Part shown: positions 57,112 through 64,000 of the stretch, one piece after another | How the letters are laid out: each line of letters begins with the position of its first letter | Numbering within the stretch: the stretch's first letter is position 1 | Source: Geomonas oryzisoli | Lineage (GTDB): Bacteria; Desulfobacterota; Desulfuromonadia; Geobacterales; Geobacteraceae | NCBI RefSeq assembly: GCF_018986915.1 | Contig: NZ_CP076723.1 | Location: 1,149,501 to 1,213,500 of the forward strand | DNA: 64,000 nt | Reading direction: 5' to 3' | The notes under the pieces: generated by a model | What the model was told of the DNA's origin: nothing | Database searches by the model: none | What the model saw: only the letters and a program-made list of their open reading frames with translations | Made by a program: the position numbers and the translations under genes

Positions 57112-58647
57112 ATGAGAAGAGTTCGAGGTATGGCGATGATGCTGGTCGCCCTGCTGGCGTTCGCCGCGCCGGCGCTGGCAGAAAAGGAGATGAATACCGA
57201 CGTGGTGGTCGTGGGTGCCGGTACGTCGGGCCTTGCCGCCGCCGTCCAGGCGCTGCAGCTGGGCGCCAAGGTGGTGGTGCTCGAGAAGCAGGCCAAGGTC
57301 GGCGGTACCGGCAGCTTCTGTGAAGGCGTCTTCGCCGCGGAGAGCAAGCTGCAAAAGCGCATCGGCATCGACGTCAGCAAGGACTTTGCCTTCAAGCTGA
57401 TCATGAACTACAGCCACTGGAAGGCCAACGGCGCCCTGGCCAAGAACTTCGTGGACAAGTCGGCCGACACCATCGACTGGCTCGACAACCTCGGGGTGAA
57501 AATCGAGTACGTCGGCGTCGGCGGCTTCGGCGGCCCGCTCACCTGGCACGTCATCGCCCCCGGTCCGGACTACCCGGACAAGAACCCCAGGGACTTCCAC
57601 TGCCAGAGGATGATCAACGTCTTCGAGAAGTACGTGCAGGATCACGGCGGCAAGATCCTCCTGGAGACCCCGGGCACCGACCTCATCACCGACAACGGCA
57701 AGGTGGTCGGCGTGGTTGCCAAGGAGAAGTCCGGCGAGCAGCTGAAGATCAAGGCCAAGGCGGTGATCATCGCCACCGGCGGCTTCGCCAACAACAAGGA
57801 GATGATGAAGAAGTACGTCGAGTACCCGGAAGTGATCCCGGTCGGCAACATCGGCAAGGACGGCGACGGTATCCGCATGGCCGAGAAGGTCGGCGCGCAG
57901 CTCGAGGGGATGGGCACCGTTGAGGCGTACCGTCCCGGCCTCCCCGGCTTCCACCCGGCCGACCAGATGATCGCCCTCGCGGTGCAGCCCTACTTCTGGG
58001 TGACCCCGCGCGGCGAGCGCTACGTCGACGAGTCCAGCGTCGAGTTCTGGCCCTACGCCGGCAACGCGATCACCAGGATCGGCGGCACCGCCTACTCCAT
58101 CTTCGACGAGTCCACCAGGAAGCTCGCCGTCGAGAAGGGGATCGAGATGCCGCTGGGCGAGTGGGTGCTCCAGGGGACCAAGCTCGTCAAGTTCGACGAA
58201 TCCTTCAACAAGGAACTGGCCCGCAAGCGCGGCTTCGCGTTCAAGGCCGACTCCATCGAGGACCTCGCCAAGCAGCTCAACATGGATGCGAAGATCCTTA
58301 AGGCGAGCGTGGAGGCCATGAACAAGTCGGCCGCGGTACGCGAGGACAGCCAGTTCAACAAGAAGTCCAAGTACCTGCGTCCCGTCGCCACCGGCCCCTT
58401 CTACGCCGTGAAGCTCCTGCCGCGTCACCTGGGCACCCTGGGCGGCGTGAAGATCTCCGGCAACACCGAGGCGCTCAACGCCAAGGGCGAGCCGATCCCG
58501 GGGCTCTACGCGGTCGGCACCGACTCCGGCGGCATGTACGGCGACAGCTACGACCTGCTCTTGGGAGGGGGCACGGCGGGCTACGCCATCAACTCCGGCC
58601 GTATCGCCGCGGAGAACGCGCTCAAGTACTCCGGCATGAACAAGTAA
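57112..58647 (+). CDS. Periplasmic FAD-dependent reductase (fumarate reductase/flavocytochrome c superfamily)
   Basis: 511 residues. Signal peptide LVALLAFAAPALA. FAD-binding VVVVGAGTSGLAAAVQALQLG (35-55) then KVGGTGSFCEGVF. C-terminal part FYAVKLLPRHLGTLGGVKISG and YGDSYDLLLGGGTAGYAINSGRIAAENAL. Partner of the tetraheme cytochrome 72 nt upstream. Against FccA-type enzymes the catalytic Arg (ELxxRD) is replaced (DESSVEFWP) and the substrate Arg (GANRLGG) is missing (GDSYDLLLGG). So fumarate is unlikely; an unsaturated or aromatic acid analogue, e.g. methacrylate-like, is a guess. ATG 57112 follows AGGAGG. Confidence 0.85.
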   Translation: MRRVRGMAMMLVALLAFAAPALAEKEMNTDVVVVGAGTSGLAAAVQALQLGAKVVVLEKQAKVGGTGSFCEGVFAAESKLQKRIGIDVSKDFAFKLIMNYSHWKANGALAKNFVDKSADTIDWLDNLGVKIEYVGVGGFGGPLTWHVIAPGPDYPDKNPRDFHCQRMINVFEKYVQDHGGKILLETPGTDLITDNGKVVGVVAKEKSGEQLKIKAKAVIIATGGFANNKEMMKKYVEYPEVIPVGNIGKDGDGIRMAEKVGAQLEGMGTVEAYRPGLPGFHPADQMIALAVQPYFWVTPRGERYVDESSVEFWPYAGNAITRIGGTAYSIFDESTRKLAVEKGIEMPLGEWVLQGTKLVKFDESFNKELARKRGFAFKADSIEDLAKQLNMDAKILKASVEAMNKSAAVREDSQFNKKSKYLRPVATGPFYAVKLLPRHLGTLGGVKISGNTEALNAKGEPIPGLYAVGTDSGGMYGDSYDLLLGGGTAGYAINSGRIAAENALKYSGMNK

Positions 58648-58656
58648 GCGTCGTAC

Positions 58657-58683
58657 TGCCGTGGCGGCGACCCCGCCACGGCA
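58657..58683 (+). other. Perfect hairpin between flavoprotein and porin genes
   Basis: tgccgtggcgg/ccgccacggca, 11 bp with a 5-nt loop and no T run. More likely an mRNA-stabilising or processing stem than a terminator. Confidence 0.55.
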
Positions 58684-58736
58684 ACCGCAGCTGTTGCAAC
58701 TAAACCAACGACTACCAATCGAAAGGGAACAGTACC

Positions 58737-59918
58737 ATGAAGAAGATGAACATAGCCGCCATGACCTTCGCTGCCGCCCTGGCGTGCTCCGCACCCGCGC
58801 TGGCCATCGACCTCAACGCCTACGGCAACATAAAGCTTGGGACCTTCTGGACCCAGAACTCCTACTACAGCCCGGCCACCGGGGCCGCCCGGCACGACAG
58901 CGACTTCAGCCTGGACAACTTCGGCGACAGCTTCATCGGCGTCAAAGTGAAAGACGGCGAATATTCCGGCGTGGCCGAGGTCGGCCTGTACAACCCGAAG
59001 GCGTACTCCAAAGGGGTGGAAGTGCGGCTCCTGTACGGCGAGTGGGATTTCGGCGAGGGGAAACTGCGCATCGGTAAGACGCCGAGCCCCTACGTGTTCC
59101 GCTCCCAGCAGGTCTGGGACAGCGACGGCGGCTTCAACGGCTACGGCTCGCTCTGGGACGGCCGCTACGCCAACATCAAGGTGACCATGAACAACGGCTT
59201 CTACGTCGACGCCATGCAGCCGCGCGTCGGCAACCAGGCCAACAACACCACCAACGTATCCCCCAACGCGGACGTGACCGCGGCCTACAGCCAGACCGGC
59301 AACAGCTACGCCGCGACCTACACCGACTACGACACGATGCTCCCGAAGATGGTGGTCGGCTACGAAGGGAAGCTGGACAAGTGGACCTACGGCGGCGGCG
59401 TCGCCGGCAACTGGTACAAGGCGACCAGCTCGATCAACAACTCCACGCCGGTGAAGCACGACATCTACTCCTACCTCGCCTTCTTCCACGGCAAGGTCGA
59501 TCTGGCCCCGGTTGAACTGAGCTACAACGTCTTCACCGGGCAGAACACCGGCGACCTGATGAGCACCGCGACCGGCAACGGCACCGGCAACACGCTGGCC
59601 AACCCCGGTCAGGCCAACGGCGCCTACTACGACACGCTGCACGGCAAGAACTCCCACACCTACGGCGGCTTCGGCCAGATAGGCTACCGGGCGAGCGACC
59701 GTGCCATGATCTACACCGGCGCTTCCTACGTGATCGACGACAACCCGATCGCCCACGCCGACGCCCGCATGGCAGCCTTCGCCAACGTCAACTATGCCCT
59801 GGGCAAGCACATCAACATCGTCCCGGAGATCGACTACCTGAACGACTTCAAGAACTCGCTCGGGCAGAAAGAGCCGCGCTCCCTGATCGCCGGCGCCAAG
59901 TGGCAGATGACCTTCTAA
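58737..59918 (+). CDS. Outer-membrane porin of the reductase operon
   Basis: 393 residues. Signal peptide ending ALAIDLNAYG. The mature chain alternates polar/apolar beta-strands (e.g. SFIGVKVKDGEYSGVAEVGLYNP) and ends with a terminal Phe (AKWQMTF), the C-terminal signature of outer-membrane beta-barrels. It probably lets the reductase substrate into the periplasm. Its placement after cytochrome and flavoprotein supports a shared substrate. SD AAAGGGA 9 nt upstream of ATG. Confidence 0.85.
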   Translation: MKKMNIAAMTFAAALACSAPALAIDLNAYGNIKLGTFWTQNSYYSPATGAARHDSDFSLDNFGDSFIGVKVKDGEYSGVAEVGLYNPKAYSKGVEVRLLYGEWDFGEGKLRIGKTPSPYVFRSQQVWDSDGGFNGYGSLWDGRYANIKVTMNNGFYVDAMQPRVGNQANNTTNVSPNADVTAAYSQTGNSYAATYTDYDTMLPKMVVGYEGKLDKWTYGGGVAGNWYKATSSINNSTPVKHDIYSYLAFFHGKVDLAPVELSYNVFTGQNTGDLMSTATGNGTGNTLANPGQANGAYYDTLHGKNSHTYGGFGQIGYRASDRAMIYTGASYVIDDNPIAHADARMAAFANVNYALGKHINIVPEIDYLNDFKNSLGQKEPRSLIAGAKWQMTF

Positions 59919-60036
59919 AAAAATCGCAGCCCCGGCTATGGCCGAGGGGGCATTAATTCTCGGGGACTGGCTCCGCCAGGTGCCTGTCCCCCTTTCTCGC
60001 CGGCGGGGGGATATCCCTCGCCGGCAAGGGAAACCG

Positions 60037-60420
60037 ATGGAAACAGCAATCCTGCACGACGAACCGTTTAAGTGGGACAGCCGCTACCGCAGCATCATCG
60101 GCCGACTGAACCGGATGCTCGAGCAGCTGCGCCGCCACCCCTCGTCCGACGTGACCGGCGAGCTCGATCAACTGGTGACGGCGACGCTCACCCAGATCGT
60201 CCCGGAAGAGCGCTACATGGAACTGGTGGCCTTCCCTAAGGTCAGGGAACACCGGCTTTGCCACCAGTCGATCAGCATCGGTACCGCCAAGCTGCGCTAC
60301 CGCCTGGCCCTCGGGAAGGGGGCGCCGGCAGACGAGTTGGAGCAGATCCGCCGGCTCTGGCTGGAGCACATCGAAGTGCACGACCGGCTCTTCGAGACGT
60401 TCCTGACCGCACGGGGGTAG
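60037..60420 (+). CDS. Degenerate hemerythrin-like protein
   Basis: 127 residues, four-helix layout. Start FKWDSRYRSIIGRLNRMLEQLRR mirrors the hemerythrin opening but lacks the first His (normally iD.qH). The second His is also absent before VPEERYM (E..M kept). EHRLCHQ keeps the HxxxH pair and LEHIEVHDRLF keeps H....D. So the second iron site seems broken and the protein may bind one metal or none. Small ORF upstream stretch (59938) rejected. SD AAGGGA. Not linked to a chemotaxis domain. Confidence 0.6.
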   Translation: METAILHDEPFKWDSRYRSIIGRLNRMLEQLRRHPSSDVTGELDQLVTATLTQIVPEERYMELVAFPKVREHRLCHQSISIGTAKLRYRLALGKGAPADELEQIRRLWLEHIEVHDRLFETFLTARG

Positions 60421-60424
60421 CGCC

Positions 60425-61687
60425 ATGCCGGAGCGCAACCTGCTGCGAACCCTGTTCCTGGTCAACTTCGCCGTAACGCTGGCCTTCGGCATCGCCGACG
60501 CCTTCTTCTCGACCTACCTCTTCAGCCTCGGCGCCCGGGGGCTCATGCTCGGACTGCCGCTGGTCTGCTATTCCCTCGCCAAGATCGTCTGCAGCCCCGC
60601 GCTGGGCGCCTGGTGCGAGCGGGCCGGCTACCGTCGGGCGGTGCTGGCAAGCCTCGCCCTTTACCTCGCGGTCTCGACCGGTTACCTCTTCAACCTCTCC
60701 GTGCCCGTCCTCACCGTGCTGCGCCTGCTGCAGGGGGTGAGCTGCGCGCTGTTTCGCCCGGTGCTCCTGTCGCTGGTGGGGAGCTGCGCCGCCGAGAAGA
60801 GGCGGGGCACCGTCCTTGCCACCTTCGACATCTCCTTTTACGGTGCGCTGTGCCTTGGGCCGCTCACCGGCGGCCTGCTCAAGGACTCTTTCGGCTTCGT
60901 CGGCGTATTCGCAGCCGTTGCCGCATTGTGCCTGGTCGCCTTCTGTTTCGCCCTGCGCGGCATCCCCGGCGGCGACCGCGGCGGCAACGCCCCGGGCCGG
61001 ACCAGCCGTGGCTCTTTGGGAACTTTGCGACGGGATCGTGCCGGCAGCTACCGGGCGCTGCTCGCCTTCATCTTCGGCAGGGCCTTCGGTATCTCGCTTA
61101 CCGGTGCCTTTCTTCCCATCCTGCTTACCGCCAAGCTGGGGCTGACCGGCCTGCGCAGCGGCGTCATCCTCGCATCAGGCACCGTCGCCATGACGCTGCT
61201 CCTGCGCCCCATGGGGATCCTCTCCGACCGCGCCCCGCGCCGCCTGTTGGTGCTGGCGGGGGGGACCGCGGTGTCGGCGCTCTACTTTCTCGTCCCGGCC
61301 GCGCCCGGTTTTTACCAGATGCTGCTGCTTACCCTGGCCATCGGCGCCTGCAGCGTCGTCTCCCAGCCGGCCAGCAGCGCGTTATTGGTGGAAGAGGGGA
61401 TGAGGCACGGCATGGCCGTGACGGTCGGCACCTTCAACGCGGCGCTCAACCTGGGCTTCGCGGCGGGACCCCTTTTCGGCGCGCTGCTGCAGGGAAGCCT
61501 CGGCATCGTCGCCGTGTTTCACGCCGCCGGGACCGTCGGGCTTGGCGCCGTCGCCCTGTTCGCGCTGCAGGGGAGCCGGCCCGGGGAGCAGAGCGCTCTC
61601 TGCGCATCCCCAAAAACCGTGTCGGTTGCTTCCGCAGCGGCAACCTCCTCATGTGAATCAGTTGCACCGTATTCTCACGCCGCTTGA
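60425..61687 (+). CDS. MFS transporter
   Basis: 420 residues, 12 predicted helices: begins LLRTLFLVNFAVTLAFGIADAFFSTYLF. Loop 2-3 motif LGAWCERAGYRRAVL (G...D.xGRR type, degenerate). RPVLLSLVGSCAAEKRRGTVLATFDISFYGALCLGPLTGGLLKD in the middle. Substrate unknown. Directly after the hemerythrin-like gene (4 nt gap), probably cotranscribed. Confidence 0.85.
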   Translation: MPERNLLRTLFLVNFAVTLAFGIADAFFSTYLFSLGARGLMLGLPLVCYSLAKIVCSPALGAWCERAGYRRAVLASLALYLAVSTGYLFNLSVPVLTVLRLLQGVSCALFRPVLLSLVGSCAAEKRRGTVLATFDISFYGALCLGPLTGGLLKDSFGFVGVFAAVAALCLVAFCFALRGIPGGDRGGNAPGRTSRGSLGTLRRDRAGSYRALLAFIFGRAFGISLTGAFLPILLTAKLGLTGLRSGVILASGTVAMTLLLRPMGILSDRAPRRLLVLAGGTAVSALYFLVPAAPGFYQMLLLTLAIGACSVVSQPASSALLVEEGMRHGMAVTVGTFNAALNLGFAAGPLFGALLQGSLGIVAVFHAAGTVGLGAVALFALQGSRPGEQSALCASPKTVSVASAAATSSCESVAPYSHAA

Positions 61688-61741
61688 CCGGGCTCGCGAA
61701 AACGGCTATTCTGGCCAAATTTCAAATGAGAGGGGCTCGTT

Positions 61742-62197
61742 ATGGTGCGTCCGAGTTGGGATGAATATTTCATCGAGATCACACGTCTGGTCGCCAAGCG
61801 CTCCACCTGCCTGAGGCGGCAGGTCGGCGCCGTCCTGGTGAAGGACAAGAACATCCTGGCGACCGGCTACAACGGCGCACCGTCGGGGACCGCCCATTGT
61901 CTGGATATCGGCTGCCTGCGCGAGAAGATGGGGATCCCGTCCGGCGAGCGTCACGAGCTCTGCCGCGGCCTGCACGCCGAGCAGAACGCCATCATCCAGG
62001 CCGCCAAGCACGGCACCTCCATCGAAGGGGCAACCCTGTACTGCAACACCATGCCTTGCATCATCTGCTCGAAGATGGTGATCAACTCGGGCATCAAGCG
62101 GGTGGTCTACCTCTCCGGCTATCCGGACCAACTGGCGGAGGAGATGATCCGCGAGTCCGGCATCACCGTCGAGAAGTACGAGGAGCCGCAGCCATGA
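61742..62197 (+). CDS. dCMP deaminase-like protein (ComEB type)
   Basis: 151 residues, zinc-dependent cytidine/deoxycytidylate deaminase fold: [15 protein letters not shown] (H-A-E) and [16 protein letters not shown] (PCxxC). Probably turns dCMP into dUMP for dTMP synthesis. First gene before nrdR; the stop overlaps the nrdR start by ATGA. Confidence 0.88.
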   Translation: MVRPSWDEYFIEITRLVAKRSTCLRRQVGAVLVKDKNILATGYNGAPSGTAHCLDIGCLREKMGIPSGERHELCRGLHAEQNAIIQAAKHGTSIEGATLYCNTMPCIICSKMVINSGIKRVVYLSGYPDQLAEEMIRESGITVEKYEEPQP

Positions 62198-62646
62198 AAT
62201 GTCCCTTCTGCAGTTTCAGCGACAGCAAGGTGGTCGATTCCCGCCCCGACAAGGGGGGCGCGGCCATCCGTCGCCGGCGCGAGTGCGAGTCCTGCGGCAA
62301 GCGTTTCACCACCCACGAGCGGATCGAGGAAGTGCTCCCGCTGGTGACCAAGCGTGACGGCCGGCGCGAGCCCTTCGACCGCCTGAAACTGGTGGCCGGT
62401 CTGCAGAAGGCGTGCGAGAAACGGCCGGTTTCGGTGGAGACCATCGAGAAACTGGTGGACCGCCTGGAGACGCGCATGCAGGAAAGCGGCGAGCGCGAGA
62501 TCCCGACCACCACCCTGGGCGAATGGATCATGAACGAGCTGCACGGCATCGACCAGGTCGCCTACGTCCGTTTCGCCTCCGTGTACCGCTCCTTCAAGGA
62601 CATCAACGAATTCATGGTGGAACTGCAGGACCTCCTCAAGAAATAG
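62194..62646 (+). CDS. nrdR: Transcriptional repressor NrdR
   Basis: 150 residues. Zinc ribbon [20 protein letters not shown] ... [17 protein letters not shown], then an ATP-cone ([29 protein letters not shown]). Represses ribonucleotide reductase genes depending on dATP/ATP. The frame is open upstream; the ATG 62194 overlaps the previous stop. Followed 8 nt later by ribD. Confidence 0.97.
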   Translation: MKCPFCSFSDSKVVDSRPDKGGAAIRRRRECESCGKRFTTHERIEEVLPLVTKRDGRREPFDRLKLVAGLQKACEKRPVSVETIEKLVDRLETRMQESGEREIPTTTLGEWIMNELHGIDQVAYVRFASVYRSFKDINEFMVELQDLLKK

Positions 62647-62654
62647 GAGCGGGA

Positions 62655-63767
62655 ATGTCTGCGGACCTCAAAATGATGCGGCTGGCGCTGGCCGAGGCCA
62701 GGAAGGGCGTCGGCAAGACCGCACCAAACCCCGCGGTCGGCTGCGTCATCGTGAAAGACGGCGTCGTCATCGGCAAGGGGTGGCACCGGAAAGCGGGGAC
62801 TCCGCACGCCGAGGTGCATGCATTGAGGGAAGCGGGCGCGCTGGCGCAGGGCGCCGACGTCTACGTGACGCTCGAGCCCTGCTCCCATTTCGGCAAGACC
62901 CCTCCCTGCGCCAAGGCCCTCGTCGAGGCGCGCGTCGGGCGCGTCTTCGTCGCCATGGTCGACCCGAATCCCCTGGTATCCGGTCGCGGCATCGGCATGC
63001 TGCGGGAGGCCGGCATCGAAGTCGAAGTGGGGCTTTTGGAGGCGCAGAGCCGGGAGCTGAACCGCCCCTTCATCAAGTGGATCCAGACCAGGCGCCCGTA
63101 CGTGGTGCTGAAGAGCGCTCTCACCCTGGACGGCATGAGCGCCACGGCCGGCGGCGATTCCAAGTGGGTGACCAGCGACGCCGCGCGGCGCGAGGTGCAC
63201 CGGTTGCGCGGCAGGCTGGATGCCATCATGGTCGGCGTCGGCACCGTGATCAAGGACGATCCGCTCCTGACCTGCCGGGTCCCCGGCGGGAAGGACCCGC
63301 TGCGCGTCGTCGTCGATTCGACGCTCAGGATTCCGCGGCACGCCGCACTGTTCAGCCTGAAGTCGCATGCGCAGACCGTCGTCGCCACCTGCTGCACCGA
63401 TGCCGCGCAGATCGAAGCGCTGACGGCGCACGGCGTCGAAGTGCTGGTCTGTAAGGAACGGGAAGGGCGCGTCGATCTCGACGACCTGCTGGTTAAGCTG
63501 GGCGAGCGGGGCGTGCAGTCCGTCCTGCTGGAAGGCGGGAGTCATTTGGCCGGCGCCTTCCTGCGTGGGGGGCTCATCGACCACTGCATGCTGTTCCTGG
63601 CCCCCAAGCTCGTCGGCGGTGCCGGCATGGGGCTCTTCGCCGGCGAAGGCGTCCGTCTCATGGCCGACGCCATCCGGCTGGAAGAAGTAAAGGTAAAGCG
63701 GATCGGCGTTGATCTGCTGGTGGAAGGCACACCCACAGACCGTTCAACGTTCAACGTTCAACGTTAG
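62655..63767 (+). CDS. ribD: Bifunctional pyrimidine deaminase/reductase RibD
   Basis: 370 residues. Deaminase domain: GKGWHRKAGTPHAEVHALREAG and VTLEPCSHFGKTPPCAKAL (zinc ligands). C-terminal reductase: TRRPYVVLKSALTLDGMSATAGG, then VLLEGGSHLAGAFL and APKLVGGAG. Carries out the second and third steps of riboflavin synthesis. The last 10 or so residues come from a repeat that reads in frame, so the tail is probably accidental. The start ATG 62655 (SD AGGAGC) continues from nrdR. Confidence 0.95.
   Translation: MSADLKMMRLALAEARKGVGKTAPNPAVGCVIVKDGVVIGKGWHRKAGTPHAEVHALREAGALAQGADVYVTLEPCSHFGKTPPCAKALVEARVGRVFVAMVDPNPLVSGRGIGMLREAGIEVEVGLLEAQSRELNRPFIKWIQTRRPYVVLKSALTLDGMSATAGGDSKWVTSDAARREVHRLRGRLDAIMVGVGTVIKDDPLLTCRVPGGKDPLRVVVDSTLRIPRHAALFSLKSHAQTVVATCCTDAAQIEALTAHGVEVLVCKEREGRVDLDDLLVKLGERGVQSVLLEGGSHLAGAFLRGGLIDHCMLFLAPKLVGGAGMGLFAGEGVRLMADAIRLEEVKVKRIGVDLLVEGTPTDRSTFNVQR
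63744..63766. repeat. 'gttcaac' repeat at the ribD 3' end
   Basis: Three copies of the 7-8-nt unit gttcaac(gttcaac) read on + . The inverse unit occurs at 63882-63909, so the two can pair across a 115-nt loop. Confidence 0.6.
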
Positions 63768-63881
63768 GACCTTGGTTTTCTTTCAGCCTACAGTTACGCG
63801 ACGGCTCGTGCATTCTGGTCCCCTATTTACTTCTGTGCAGGTGCCGCACCAGTACCGTCGCTAGGTAAAGATTCAGCCGCT

Positions 63882-63909
63882 CGAACGTTGAACGTTGAAC
63901 GTTGAACGT
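63882..63909. repeat. 'cgttgaac' repeat upstream of ribE
   Basis: Four copies in a row, reverse complement of the repeat at 63744. Together a possible long hairpin between ribD and ribE. Confidence 0.6.
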
Positions 63910-63924
63910 CTTTTTTGAGGTGTT

Positions 63925-64000
63925 ATGTTCACAGGTCTCATTGAAACAGTAGGCGAGCTGGTTTCCATCGAGCGCCGCGGCGCGTCGGGGAGCCTCACCG
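63925..64000 (+). CDS. ribE: Riboflavin synthase alpha chain, N-terminus (truncated by window edge)
   Basis: Starts MFTGLIETVGELVSIERRG, the exact N-terminal pattern of riboflavin synthase. Only 25 codons are inside the window. Follows ribD; no FMN riboswitch is seen in the 157-nt gap between them. Confidence 0.9.
   Translation, partial: MFTGLIETVGELVSIERRGASGSLT

Noticed and set aside
56968..58794. 608-codon minus-strand frame over the flavoprotein gene
   Set aside because: Antisense shadow; no SD and no recognisable domain.
59938..60036. Extended start of the hemerythrin-like gene
   Set aside because: Codes through a hairpin-rich spacer (ggggactgg...cctgtcccc); ATG 60037 has an SD and starts at the family-like N-terminus.
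63744..63909. CRISPR-like array
   Set aside because: Units are 7-8 nt, contiguous and inverted; no spacers and no cas genes.
63768..63924. FMN riboswitch upstream of ribE
   Set aside because: None of the conserved FMN element blocks are seen in the gap.

Overview
The window is one contiguous stretch of a high-GC, Gram-negative chromosome that looks like a Geobacteraceae-type delta-proteobacterium (Desulfuromonadia). This rests on gene content: a korDABC 2-oxoacid:ferredoxin oxidoreductase, a tetraheme c-type cytochrome paired with a periplasmic flavoprotein, type I and type III glutamine synthetases side by side, DUF3793/DUF2325 genes behind a Fur-like box, and sigma-54 control elements. The genus is an inference. 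There is no prophage, IS element or CRISPR array. The edges cut hisS (5' end missing) and ribE (3' end missing).

Layout. 1-10.9 kb is housekeeping: hisS end, pirin, dnaE, accA, an orphan lipoprotein with a long structured leader, a DUF445 membrane protein, a beta-propeller protein and rluB. 11-14.6 kb has a MucR/Ros regulator divergent from korDABC, followed by tRNA-Gln and tRNA-Glu. 14.9-20.1 kb carries a PAP2 phosphatase, a HAD phosphatase, hrpB and an M23 peptidase. 20.4-24.8 kb is a nitrogen block: glnN (GSIII), then glnB-glnA behind a good sigma-54 -24/-12 candidate. 24.8-30.9 kb has small genes (lipoproteins, DUF2019, ppnP, gluQ, a thioesterase coupled to a tiny lipoprotein, a nucleotidyltransferase), tRNA-Gly and mobA-mobB.

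31.0-49.3 kb is one long type VI secretion operon: tssJ-K-L-M-A-B-C-hcp-tssE-F-G, then a GXSXG lipase (probable toxin), a secreted ankyrin-repeat protein (probable immunity), vgrG, a DUF4123 adaptor and a small unknown gene. ClpV (TssH) and a stand-alone PAAR protein are not in the window. The lipase/ankyrin pair is visibly more AT-rich than its surroundings, and the vgrG 3' end shows signs of a frameshift.

49.4-52.1 kb has an iron-regulated-looking pair (DUF3793, DUF2325), a second PAP2 phosphatase and a zinc-ribbon protein behind a terminator-like leader. 52.3-54.5 kb is tex. 54.8-59.9 kb is the most interesting non-secretion locus: a sigma-54 activator with a V4R sensor domain, divergent from a small tetraheme cytochrome, a secreted FAD reductase and an outer-membrane porin. 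It has a -24/-12 promoter and a palindrome in the divergent gap. The layout resembles the periplasmic methacrylate/acrylate-type reductases, but the flavoprotein lacks the arginines expected of a fumarate reductase. 60.0-64.0 kb has a degenerate hemerythrin-like protein, an MFS transporter, a dCMP deaminase-like protein, nrdR, ribD and the start of ribE.

Non-coding DNA carries several families of dispersed palindromes: C/G-rich at 561-662 and 15842-15960, a 'ggggacaggct' hairpin at 673-721, 'caattgtc' repeats at 19193-19360, and 'acgttgaacgttg' repeats near 63.75 and 63.9 kb.
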